6,285 bases of DNA from Verrucomicrobiota bacterium (GTDB lineage: Bacteria; Verrucomicrobiota; Verrucomicrobiia; Verrucomicrobiales; DEV007): assembly GCA_020629815.1 (NCBI GenBank), contig JAHDCN010000063.1, forward strand, positions 5,480-11,764, in the 5' to 3' direction. The notes beneath the pieces are model-generated. The model saw only the letters and a program-made list of their open reading frames with translations. It was not told the DNA's origin and made no database searches. This document shows positions 1-5,975 of the stretch, one piece after another. Both the position numbers and the translations under genes were made by a program. Position 1 is the first letter of the stretch. Each line of letters begins with the position of its first letter.

Positions 1-13
1 TGGGCACCTGACC

Positions 14-1903
14 CTATTCTTCCTCGCGGAACTGGATCTGATACAGGCGCTGATATTCTTCACAACGCTCCAATAGAATGTTGTGAGGGGCTGAGTCGAG
101 GACTTTGCCTTCTCTCATCACAATGATCTCATCGGAATCCAAAATGGTGGAAAGCCGGTGAGCAATCGCGACAACAGTTTTCCCTTTGGAAAGTTCCTGG
201 ATCGCTTCGTGAATGATCTTTTCCGATTCAGAGTCGAGCGCTGACATCGCCTCATCGAGAAACAGAATGGGAGCGTCCCGCAAAATCGCGCGTGCGATTG
301 AGAGCCGCTGCTGCTGACCGCCGGAAAGAGTGCAGCCTTTGTCTCCCAGTATCGTGTCATACCCGTTGATCTGCTCTATAATGAATTCATGGGCGTGAGC
401 CAGTTTGGCGGCTTCCTCAATCTGCTCGTCAGTCGCTTCGAGCATTCCGTAGCGCAGGTTGGCGCGAATGGTGTCATGAAACAGGAACGTATCCTGACTC
501 ACGAGACCGATCTGGTCGCGCAAAGATTCCTGCGTGAGATCACGAATGTCGTCGTCATCGACACGGATGCACCCGGTGTCCGGATCGTAAAATCTCATGG
601 CCAGTGAGAGAACCGTTGATTTTCCGGAACCACTCTGGCCAACCAGGGCATATTTTTTCCCTGCCTCGAAATTCAGATTCACACCGTCGAGTGCATTTTT
701 GCCTTTCTCATAGGCGAAGACCACATTGTCGAACTGGATGGTTCCCTGGCAATCGCGGAGAACCTTGGCATCCGGTTTGTCCCGAACATCGGGCACCGCA
801 TCGATATAGCCGAATACCTTGCGCGCAGCGACGAGGCACTTTTGCAGCTGAACATGCAAACGGCTGAGTGCTTTTGCGTGCGGGTAGATACTGATCAGCC
901 CGAGATTCAGAGCGGTGAACGTCGCGCTGTCGATCTTGGTGAACCACGCATAAATCATTCCGACAACGATTCCGAAAGAAGCAACGATCTCGACCAGCGG
1001 ACTGGAAATCTCCATCGCCTTTTTCCAGCGCATGATGAACTTGATGATTTTGCTGCTGCCCTCATTGAATCGTGCCCGTTGGTATTCTTCACGCGCGTGA
1101 GCCTTCACCAGACGAACTCCGGCGAAGCTTTCATAGAGGGTGACCATCAAACCTTCGGCTTCCTGCTCTTCGCGTCCGCCCGACTTCCGCACCTTGCGAG
1201 CGATCATGGCGACCGGAGCAATGCAGAGGGGAAATACAATCATGGCACCGAGCGTGTAGAGCCAGTTTTCCCAAAGTAGAATCGTAAAAATCGAAATGAT
1301 AGAAACCGGATGCTTAATCAGTGCGCTGACCATATTCAGCCCGGCATCGGCAGTGGTTCTCGTCTGGTTGGCGACAGTCTGCACCAGCTCCCCCTGCTTA
1401 ACCGTGTTAAAGAAGGAAAGTGACTGGCGCATGATTCCGGTGAAAGATTCGTCCCGCAGCCGGTAGAGAAGGCGGTTGTTCAGCCAGATGAAGCAGTATT
1501 GGTGGATAAATGTAAAAACGCCGCGAACCAGCATCAGCATGGGCACGCAAAGGCAGGCGAGAGCTACAAAAACCCACTCAGGCATCACCGAAATATCCGG
1601 ACGCTTCAGGGTGATCTCCTGGAGCGCGGCGATTGGGATATTCTCAAAAATAGCGATCTCGGTCGGAGTTTCCTCTCCCTCCGTCCCGGGAAGGACAATC
1701 GTGAACAGGTTTTTGAGTACGAGGATCAGCAGTCCGTCCATCAAGCCCGCGAGGACACCGAAAAACACGCCCCACGCGAGACGGCCGCGGTACTGCTTGA
1801 TGTAGCCGAAAAGGCGGCGATAAACGCCCTTCGAATCGTCAATCAGCTCATCGGTGGAGGCATCCGCCAATTCCTTTGCTGTTCGCTCCTTTTTTTCCGC
1901 CAT
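14..1903 (-). CDS. msbA: MsbA-type ABC exporter (fused membrane and ATPase domains)
   Basis: A 629-residue ABC half-transporter expected to work as an inner-membrane homodimer. The family includes MsbA, which flips lipid A-core, and many other lipid or drug exporters. After a charged cytoplasmic N-terminus (1-40) comes a six-helix exporter domain: TM1 about 43-70, TM2 109-135, TM3/TM4 190-236, TM5 301-320, TM6 325-345. The ATPase domain (about 387-629) is intact: Walker A 422-430 (GQSGSGKST), Q-loop Gln470, signature LSGGQQQR 526-533, Walker B ILFLDE 546-551 with catalytic Glu551, D-loop SALD 554-557 and switch His582. The first external loop (about 71-108) is long for MsbA. The start is the ATG at 1901-1903, with AGGG 10 nt upstream as a weak ribosome site. 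The gene is divergent from an RfaH-like gene and a heptose kinase gene, which favours an LPS role. The substrate is inferred; a multidrug or other lipid exporter is possible. Confidence 0.9.
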   Translation of the reverse strand: MAEKKERTAKELADASTDELIDDSKGVYRRLFGYIKQYRGRLAWGVFFGVLAGLMDGLLILVLKNLFTIVLPGTEGEETPTEIAIFENIPIAALQEITLKRPDISVMPEWVFVALACLCVPMLMLVRGVFTFIHQYCFIWLNNRLLYRLRDESFTGIMRQSLSFFNTVKQGELVQTVANQTRTTADAGLNMVSALIKHPVSIISIFTILLWENWLYTLGAMIVFPLCIAPVAMIARKVRKSGGREEQEAEGLMVTLYESFAGVRLVKAHAREEYQRARFNEGSSKIIKFIMRWKKAMEISSPLVEIVASFGIVVGMIYAWFTKIDSATFTALNLGLISIYPHAKALSRLHVQLQKCLVAARKVFGYIDAVPDVRDKPDAKVLRDCQGTIQFDNVVFAYEKGKNALDGVNLNFEAGKKYALVGQSGSGKSTVLSLAMRFYDPDTGCIRVDDDDIRDLTQESLRDQIGLVSQDTFLFHDTIRANLRYGMLEATDEQIEEAAKLAHAHEFIIEQINGYDTILGDKGCTLSGGQQQRLSIARAILRDAPILFLDEAMSALDSESEKIIHEAIQELSKGKTVVAIAHRLSTILDSDEIIVMREGKVLDSAPHNILLERCEEYQRLYQIQFREEE

Positions 1904-2048
1904 AGTGGGTCATCCCTGACCTGCGCAACCAGTAGGGCACATCTGTAACGGGTGCAAACAGAGAAAATTGGGGAAAGAAACTCTGCTTTCCTCTTTCCTC
2001 CGATGGCTTATATTTGCCGTCCCTCGATCGTAAATTGCCTGGTTTTCC
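1904..2048. promoter_or_regulatory. Divergent intergenic region, presumed promoters of both units
   Basis: These 145 bp separate the start codons of the ABC exporter (leftward) and the RfaH-like gene (rightward), so both promoters should lie here or very close. On the plus strand TATATT at 2009-2014 could be a -10 box, 35 nt before the ATG at 2049, but the matching -35 position (1986-1991, CTTTCC) is poor. On the minus strand TTGCAC is a fair -35 box, but no good -10 follows at the usual spacing. No ops/JUMPstart-like element was found. The assignment rests on gene layout more than on motifs. Confidence 0.5.
1970..2000. repeat. Inverted repeat with duplicated right arm (tandem CTTTCCT)
   Basis: GGGGAAAG (1970-1977) can pair with CTTTCCTC (1986-1993), giving an 8-bp stem with one G-U pair and an 8-nt loop. 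The right arm is duplicated: CTTTCCT occurs twice head to tail at 1986-1999, so the left arm could also pair with 1993-2000. The repeat lies in the divergent promoter region just upstream of the possible -10 box at 2009-2014. It could be a protein-binding site, a leader hairpin or a chance purine/pyrimidine run. It has no U-tract and is not terminator-like. Confidence 0.4.
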
Positions 2049-2636
2049 ATGTCCCACGAAGCAAACGAAGCGGAGCCACAGGGCTGGTATGTTGTTCGTA
2101 CACGGCCGAAGAGTGAGCATATCGCTGCCCTCCATCTGGTTCAATACGCACACATTGATCCAGCGGACGTGTTTTCTCCCCGCATCAAGTTCGAAAAATC
2201 AACGAAGCGGGGGAAAGTGTGGTTCACGGAGGCTTTGTTTCCCGGCTACATATTCGTCCGTTTTCCTCTGTTTGAGAAACTTCGCACGGTAAATGCGACC
2301 AATGCGGTAACCGGAGTCTTGCGGTTTGCCGACGATTATCCGCAATTGCCGGATGAAATCGTGGAGGAATTGCGATCAGAGTTTTCTCAGGAGGAAAAAG
2401 AGGTTCGAGTCATTGCGCCGGAAGTGGAGGAGGGCGATGAAGTCGTCGTTCTCGATGGGGCGATGGCCGGTCTGAAATCGATTGTCACCAGAGTTTTTCC
2501 CAGCCAGGAAAGAGTGAGAATATTGATGGAGATTCTCGGTGAAGAACGGGAAGTCACCGTCGATGTACAATCCATTTCTAAACCCGGAAATATCAGAGCC
2601 GGTGTGAAAATTGGTGAAACAGCATCTTCTACCTAG
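2049..2636 (+). CDS. RfaH-like NusG-family transcription elongation/antitermination factor
   Basis: A 195-residue cytoplasmic NusG-family protein. The NGN domain (about 11-109), which binds RNA polymerase at the clamp and bridges it over DNA, shows the opening WYVVRTRPKSE (13-23), the core FPGYIFVRF (64-72) and the VTGVLRF segment (87-93). The C-terminal KOW domain (about 124-178) begins EGDEVVVLDGAMAGL. The glycine usual in NusG KOW domains after this stretch is replaced (GLKSIV), as in E. coli RfaH (GFQAIF). With the LPS-type neighbours, this points to a specialised RfaH-type paralogue, not the housekeeping NusG, which usually sits beside secE and rplK. The start is the ATG at 2049. No clear Shine-Dalgarno precedes it. 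Its stop is 2 bp before the kinase start, so the two genes form one unit. Its target operons, and whether the KOW domain changes fold as in RfaH, cannot be told from this window. Confidence 0.88.
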   Translation: MSHEANEAEPQGWYVVRTRPKSEHIAALHLVQYAHIDPADVFSPRIKFEKSTKRGKVWFTEALFPGYIFVRFPLFEKLRTVNATNAVTGVLRFADDYPQLPDEIVEELRSEFSQEEKEVRVIAPEVEEGDEVVVLDGAMAGLKSIVTRVFPSQERVRILMEILGEEREVTVDVQSISKPGNIRAGVKIGETASST

Positions 2637-2638
2637 TT

Positions 2639-3670
2639 ATGTCCACCGCTCTTGCTTCAGCTGAAGATTTACTAGAACAGTTTTCCCGGCAGCGGGTGCT
2701 CGTTGTCGGTGATGTGATGCTCGATTGGTTTATCTGGGGAAGCGTTTCCCGAATTTCTCCGGAAGCGCCGGTTCCGGTAGTTGAGGTCAAAGATGAGTCT
2801 TTGTATCCCGGCGGTGCGGCGAATGTGGCTCGCAATATGACGCCCTTCGGAGCGAATGTTTCTTTAGCTGGCTTGTTTGGCAATGACCGCAACGGTGGAC
2901 TTCTGCAGGATACGCTTTCAGAGAATGGAATCGGGACAGAGCTGTGTCTGGAAGTGGATGATTTTCAAACCATCACCAAGACGCGCGTAGTTGCTCTGCA
3001 GCAACAAGTCGTGAGGATCGACAGAGAGAAGCGATACCATCGTCTGACCGCGGCTCAGGAGACCGAACTTTTGGGTCGAATTTCAGTAGTCTTACCGGAA
3101 ATCGATGGAATCATCATTGAGGACTATGGAAAAGGTCTGATTACGGCTGAGTTCGTTGCTGCCCTGCTTGAGGCTGCGTCAGAACACGCCCATCTGCAAA
3201 TTACGGTCGATCCGAAACCGGGAAATCCAATTCCCTGGCGTGGGGTAACGACGGTAAAGCCAAACCGTTCGGAAGCCTTTGCCTGCGCGGGAATGGAGGA
3301 CATTCACCGGGAAGATGGGATCGATCCGCTAGAAGATCAGCCATTACTTGCCTGTGGCGTTCACCTTTTGGAAAAATGGCAGTGCCGACACGTGCTGCTG
3401 ACCCTGGGCGAGTTGGGCATGCTTCTTTTCACCGAAGGAGGAGATCAGCCCGTGCATATTCCTGCTCTGGCAAAAGAAGTCTTCGACGTTTCCGGGGCAG
3501 GGGATACCGCCATTGCGATTTACACCCTTGGTTTGTGCTCCGGGCTTGATGCCGCAACAGCAGCTCAAGTGTCGAATCTCGCCTCCAGCATCGTCGTCGG
3601 TAAACTGGGAACAACGCCAGTTGAGAAAGAGGAATTGGCTCTCGCTGTGGATCGAATGCTTGGTGGGTGA
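2639..3670 (+). CDS. rfaE1: PfkB-family D-glycero-D-manno-heptose-7-phosphate kinase (RfaE domain I / HldA)
   Basis: A 343-residue cytoplasmic sugar kinase of the ribokinase/PfkB family. It should phosphorylate D-glycero-beta-D-manno-heptose 7-phosphate at O1 with ATP, a step towards ADP-heptose for the LPS inner core. RfaE-type hallmarks appear in order: GDVMLDWF then SRISPEAPVPV (24-46), GGAANVARN (58-66, sugar-binding), KTRVVALQQQVVRID (114-128), DYGKG (162-166), VDPKP (190-194), VKPNRSEA (206-213) and the C-terminal PfkB signature DVSGAGDTA (283-291) with probable catalytic base Asp289. The protein ends about 50 residues later, so the nucleotidyltransferase domain of bifunctional HldE (about 477 residues) is absent and a separate HldC-type partner is expected elsewhere. 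The ATG lies 2 bp after the stop of the RfaH-like gene, with no Shine-Dalgarno, which suggests coupled translation. Another PfkB sugar specificity is possible but less likely given the motifs. Confidence 0.9.
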   Translation: MSTALASAEDLLEQFSRQRVLVVGDVMLDWFIWGSVSRISPEAPVPVVEVKDESLYPGGAANVARNMTPFGANVSLAGLFGNDRNGGLLQDTLSENGIGTELCLEVDDFQTITKTRVVALQQQVVRIDREKRYHRLTAAQETELLGRISVVLPEIDGIIIEDYGKGLITAEFVAALLEAASEHAHLQITVDPKPGNPIPWRGVTTVKPNRSEAFACAGMEDIHREDGIDPLEDQPLLACGVHLLEKWQCRHVLLTLGELGMLLFTEGGDQPVHIPALAKEVFDVSGAGDTAIAIYTLGLCSGLDAATAAQVSNLASSIVVGKLGTTPVEKEELALAVDRMLGG

Positions 3671-3676
3671 GGCAAG
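3671..3676. other. Tail-to-tail junction without a clear terminator
   Basis: The kinase (rightward) and lipoprotein (leftward) genes converge with 6 bp between stop codons. No GC-rich hairpin followed by a T-run is seen on either strand nearby. The only symmetric element is a 15-bp palindrome, AATTACT-G-AGTAATT at 3686-3700, inside the lipoprotein's last codons. It is AT-rich with a 1-nt centre and so a poor hairpin. Transcripts of the two units probably overlap. Confidence 0.5.
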
Positions 3677-4075
3677 TTATCGGAGAATTACTGAGTAATT
3701 GCTCACGACTCCCGATGGCGAAAAAAAGATGCGAGCACCGTTGCCCTCTGGTTCTGAAGGCGCTGCAGCTCTGGCTATCGATGCGATACGCCCTGCGTGA
3801 GGAATCTGGCTCAATCCTACTCCAATCGCTTGCCTGGTGAGTGCATCGCCAACGTCATTTCGCTTGGTGGAACCGTATTCCCAAACTTCGCCATTTGGCG
3901 TGATCTCTTTTTGGTTTGGCTGGCCGAGTAGGCGGATTACATCACTTTTCGTTGATTGACCTTTCCGTATCGAATTCGGAATCTGTTCCAGTCGATTGGA
4001 TTGTGACGTAGTGACACAGGAGGAAAAGAGAAATGCGACGGCGCAGAAAAGAAAACAATAGATTGGGGCTCTCAT
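3677..4075 (-). CDS. BamE/SmpA-like outer-membrane lipoprotein, small
   Basis: A 132-residue predicted lipoprotein. The N-terminus has a short hydrophobic signal (about 3-17) ending in a lipobox FSSC with the lipidated cysteine at position 20. Residues 37-67 fit the SmpA/OmlA (BamE) fold: IRKGQSTKSDVIRLLGQP, a few polar residues, then GEVWEYG. BamE itself is an accessory subunit of the outer-membrane protein assembly machine, but many unrelated lipoproteins share the fold, so a Bam role is not shown. Between WEYG and the final strand (ARIFFSPSGVVSNYSVIL) lies a small-residue-rich insert of about 40 residues (72-113), unusual for BamE. The serine after the cysteine gives no inner-membrane retention signal by the E. 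coli Asp+2 rule. It is the last gene of the leftward operon, 33 bp after the four-helix membrane protein, without a visible Shine-Dalgarno. Its stop is 6 bp from that of the convergent kinase. Confidence 0.8.
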   Translation of the reverse strand: MRAPIYCFLFCAVAFLFSSCVTTSQSNRLEQIPNSIRKGQSTKSDVIRLLGQPNQKEITPNGEVWEYGSTKRNDVGDALTRQAIGVGLSQIPHAGRIASIARAAAPSEPEGNGARIFFSPSGVVSNYSVILR

Positions 4076-4108
4076 TGATTAATTGAGACTCGCAACCGCA
4101 AGCTGAAG

Positions 4109-4510
4109 TCACCGCTTCCACGCCAGCACGAATAAAATCGTAAGCCCAAGCCAGAGCAATCCGAAGAGGATGTGCACGATGGTTTCGAATCTCTTTCCTC
4201 TCCAAAGCTGTGGTGAATACCAAAAGAATTGAGTCACCAGCCGGATGCCCCAGAAGATCGCCAGGCCAAGACTGACTCGTTTGCCCAGACTTGAATTCAC
4301 CAGCGGCTCCGCAGAAGTGAGACACAGCAGCCCCATCAGGAATACACCGAGAGCGATGAAAAAGGTGTGAACCTCCATCATCTGCCGGTTGATCAGCTGC
4401 AACCCGGCGAGATCTTCTTTCCACCCGAAATAGCGGGGGAAAATTACGTGCACCAAAGCAAGCGCGATCAGGAGTGCTCCGCTGATTTGAATGAAAAGTT
4501 CCAGATTCAT
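4109..4510 (-). CDS. Unrecognised four-helix membrane protein with intramembrane histidines
   Basis: A 133-residue integral membrane protein that I cannot assign to a family. Four hydrophobic segments are visible at about 5-24, 47-66, 79-98 and 111-131, with short loops. The segment INRQMMEVHTFF (40-51), between helices 1 and 2, has the look of a conserved motif. Histidines sit at His21 (end of helix 1), His48 (start of helix 2) and His113 (start of helix 4), and an Arg (Arg90) lies within helix 3. Such histidines can bind haem or metal, but that is speculation here. The ATG (4508-4510) overlaps the TGA of the methyltransferase-like gene in an ATGA arrangement and there is no Shine-Dalgarno, so translation is probably coupled to that gene. 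Membrane localisation is well supported; function is unknown. Confidence 0.8.
   Translation of the reverse strand: MNLELFIQISGALLIALALVHVIFPRYFGWKEDLAGLQLINRQMMEVHTFFIALGVFLMGLLCLTSAEPLVNSSLGKRVSLGLAIFWGIRLVTQFFWYSPQLWRGKRFETIVHILFGLLWLGLTILFVLAWKR
4507..4510 (-). promoter_or_regulatory. ATGA stop-start overlap, methyltransferase-like to four-helix protein
   Basis: The TGA of the methyltransferase-like gene overlaps the ATG of the four-helix membrane protein (GAAATGAATC on the minus strand). No Shine-Dalgarno precedes it, so the small membrane protein probably depends on coupled translation. Confidence 0.8.
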
Positions 4511-5241
4511 TTCTGCAAAATGTAGGTGGTCACAAACGGCGTGGTTCGAATCTCTTTTTGGATCGACAAACCTCCGGCCTTAAAAGCCCGACGCCAGGTC
4601 GCTTTGCTTTGGAAATGGAAGAAACCAATCGTGTAGGCGAGAAAGTTGGGCAGATCTCTTTGGTGTTCGGTTAGATAAACCGACCCGCCGTTGCGAACGA
4701 CTCTGCCAATCTCAGCGAAAAAGCGCAAGCGCTCCGATTCGCTGCGGATCTCATGCGCCGACATGAACAGGCAGACGACATCAATGGAATCATCTTCGGC
4801 AGGCAGTGAGTCGGTTGAAATGGAAACCATCTCTCGGGGCGGGGGAAAGGCTTTGCGGGCACGCTCGATTGATACTTCTGTGTGATTCTCCGGATCGTAA
4901 AAGTCCCAAAGTTGGAGTGTTGCTTCAGGGAGCTTCTTCGTAACAACCGGGCTGATTTCATCAAAGCCGGCGCTGATCGAAACCACTGATTTCCCGGGAT
5001 ACGAATCCAGCCAGGGCAGATCGTACAAACAGGTGCGGTCGTATATCCAATGCGACACCAGTAGAGAAATTCCAAGACTCAAAATCGTTCCAACTGCCGC
5101 GAGGCCAAACAATATCCGAAGAGGCGGCGAATTGAGGAAAAGAGCGAGTCCGGCGGCGACAAGAATCATCACGCCAGCCAGAGCATAAAAGTGCCAGTTG
5201 AATCGCACGATATTCCCGACGCCCTGAAATCTTGATCTCAT
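4507..5241 (-). CDS. Membrane-anchored class I SAM methyltransferase-like protein
   Basis: A 244-residue protein with two N-terminal membrane helices (about 17-37 and 41-63) followed by a cytoplasmic Rossmann-type methyltransferase domain (about 84-244). The layout of the later motifs is recognisable: an acidic strand end LQLWDFYDP (109-117), STDSLPAEDDSIDVV (142-156, motif II type), LFMSAHEIR (158-166) and GRVVRNGGSVYLTEH (179-193, motif III type, as in ubiquinone/menaquinone-type methyltransferases). Motif I, usually near D-x-G-x-G-x-G, reads VVSISAGFDEIS (86-97) and lacks most of its glycines, so SAM binding may be altered or lost. The start is the ATG at 5239-5241, which overlaps the upstream stop (ATGA). 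GGAG lies only 2 nt before it, so reinitiation by ribosomes finishing the DUF2071 gene is plausible. The substrate is unknown; the membrane anchor and neighbours suggest a lipid or membrane-protein target, or a non-catalytic role. Confidence 0.78.
   Translation of the reverse strand: MRSRFQGVGNIVRFNWHFYALAGVMILVAAGLALFLNSPPLRILFGLAAVGTILSLGISLLVSHWIYDRTCLYDLPWLDSYPGKSVVSISAGFDEISPVVTKKLPEATLQLWDFYDPENHTEVSIERARKAFPPPREMVSISTDSLPAEDDSIDVVCLFMSAHEIRSESERLRFFAEIGRVVRNGGSVYLTEHQRDLPNFLAYTIGFFHFQSKATWRRAFKAGGLSIQKEIRTTPFVTTYILQK
5238..5241 (-). promoter_or_regulatory. ATGA stop-start overlap, DUF2071 to methyltransferase-like
   Basis: The TGA of the DUF2071 gene and the ATG of the methyltransferase-like gene share bases (AAATGAG on the minus strand). 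GGAG lies 2 nt upstream of the ATG. This is a classic arrangement for termination-reinitiation and supports one polycistronic mRNA. Confidence 0.8.
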
Positions 5242-5975
5242 TTCTCCGCCAGTTTTTCGGTTCTACCCTTTCTCCAAAAGTAGGGCACCCGCTCGACCAG
5301 AAAGGCATTTGCCAACTTCATTTCAGAAAAGTTCATGGGGTCAAAGAAAGGCACACTATGTTCCTCGACCTCCATGGGGAGCGGCTTCCAGTCGGTACGC
5401 ACACCCTCTACGATTACGACTTCACTACTGCCCGGCCAGTGGGAAAAAGTGAATGGCATTGGCCCGGCAAATCGCCGGGCTTCCTTCCAGTTTGCAAAAG
5501 GAGAATACACAGGCAGCGGTGAGTCCGTCGACGTTCTTTTGGCCTTCACCTGCAAGCCATTTGCCGAAGTGACTTCCTCCGTCGTTTCGGAAGAAGTCCA
5601 TTCCACTCCGACCGTTTGGTAGCGATACTGAGTAAAGACGTTGCCGAGCAACTGCATGCTGCCGCGATTAGTCTCAGATCCGAGGATGTAGAGCCCCCTG
5701 AGCCGGCGCCCGTCCCGGCTGCGGTATCTCACGAAAACCCGGTATCCCATCAGGGTGAAATTTCTGCCCAGAATTTTCGGGAAACCTTTCGGGCGCAGGG
5801 ACCGGGTATCGACCATCGCCGCAGCGACAAATCCCCACTGATCGTCGAACAAATCGGGTTCGAGAAAGGAAGGGATCAAAGGCTTCAGCTCTTCCGGTTT
5901 CACCGCATAGGCGAGCACCAGAGATTTTTCAAAGAACGCCTCAACTGCGAATGGATGTTGATTCAACGAGCCCAT
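5238..5975 (-). CDS. DUF2071 (YqjF-like) family protein
   Basis: A 245-residue soluble protein matching the DUF2071/COG3361 pattern, whose members are related to the acetoacetate decarboxylase fold and have no settled function. Visible family features are the start HPFAVEAFFEKSLVLAYAV then PEELKPLIPSFLEPD (27-41), the strand WGFVAAAMVDTRSLRPKGFP (47-66), the core GYRVFVRYRSRDGRRLRGLY (77-96), GSETNR (99-104) and NVFTQYRY (112-119), and a C-terminal half rich in Trp and Phe (FANWKEARRFAGPMPFTFSHW, about 160-180, read as one region). No signal peptide or membrane helix is seen. The start is the ATG at 5973-5975, inside the last 35 bp of the upstream DoxX-like gene. A later ATG would remove conserved N-terminal sequence. 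The stop overlaps the methyltransferase-like start by 4 bp. It may bind a small hydrophobic or acidic ligand by fold analogy, but this is inference. Confidence 0.82.
   Translation of the reverse strand: MGSLNQHPFAVEAFFEKSLVLAYAVKPEELKPLIPSFLEPDLFDDQWGFVAAAMVDTRSLRPKGFPKILGRNFTLMGYRVFVRYRSRDGRRLRGLYILGSETNRGSMQLLGNVFTQYRYQTVGVEWTSSETTEEVTSANGLQVKAKRTSTDSPLPVYSPFANWKEARRFAGPMPFTFSHWPGSSEVVIVEGVRTDWKPLPMEVEEHSVPFFDPMNFSEMKLANAFLVERVPYFWRKGRTEKLAEK

Noticed and set aside
1..13. Possible terminator after the exporter gene
   Set aside because: Only a 3-bp GGG/CCC pairing is visible before the window ends, which is too little to call.
842..1279. 145-residue plus-strand open frame inside the exporter gene
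   Set aside because: It is a shadow of the membrane domain coding strand, with no family resemblance or start signal.
1499..1948. 149-residue open frame on the plus strand, antisense to the ABC exporter
   Set aside because: It lies opposite a well-supported gene, its composition (many His, Arg, Gln) is typical of an antisense frame, and it shows no recognisable domain.
2771..2785. GGTAGTTGAGG, loosely like the ops element recognised by RfaH
   Set aside because: It is inside the kinase coding region, matches only the short GGTAG core and encodes conserved protein sequence (VPVVEV).
4070..4088. TCTCA / TGAGA inverted repeat across the lipoprotein start codon
   Set aside because: The stem is only 5 bp with a 9-nt AT-rich loop, so it is weak and easily due to chance.
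3942..4424. 160-residue minus-strand open frame overlapping the four-helix protein and lipoprotein genes
   Set aside because: It spans two better-supported genes in another frame, including the non-coding gap between them, and has no coherent domain or signal peptide.
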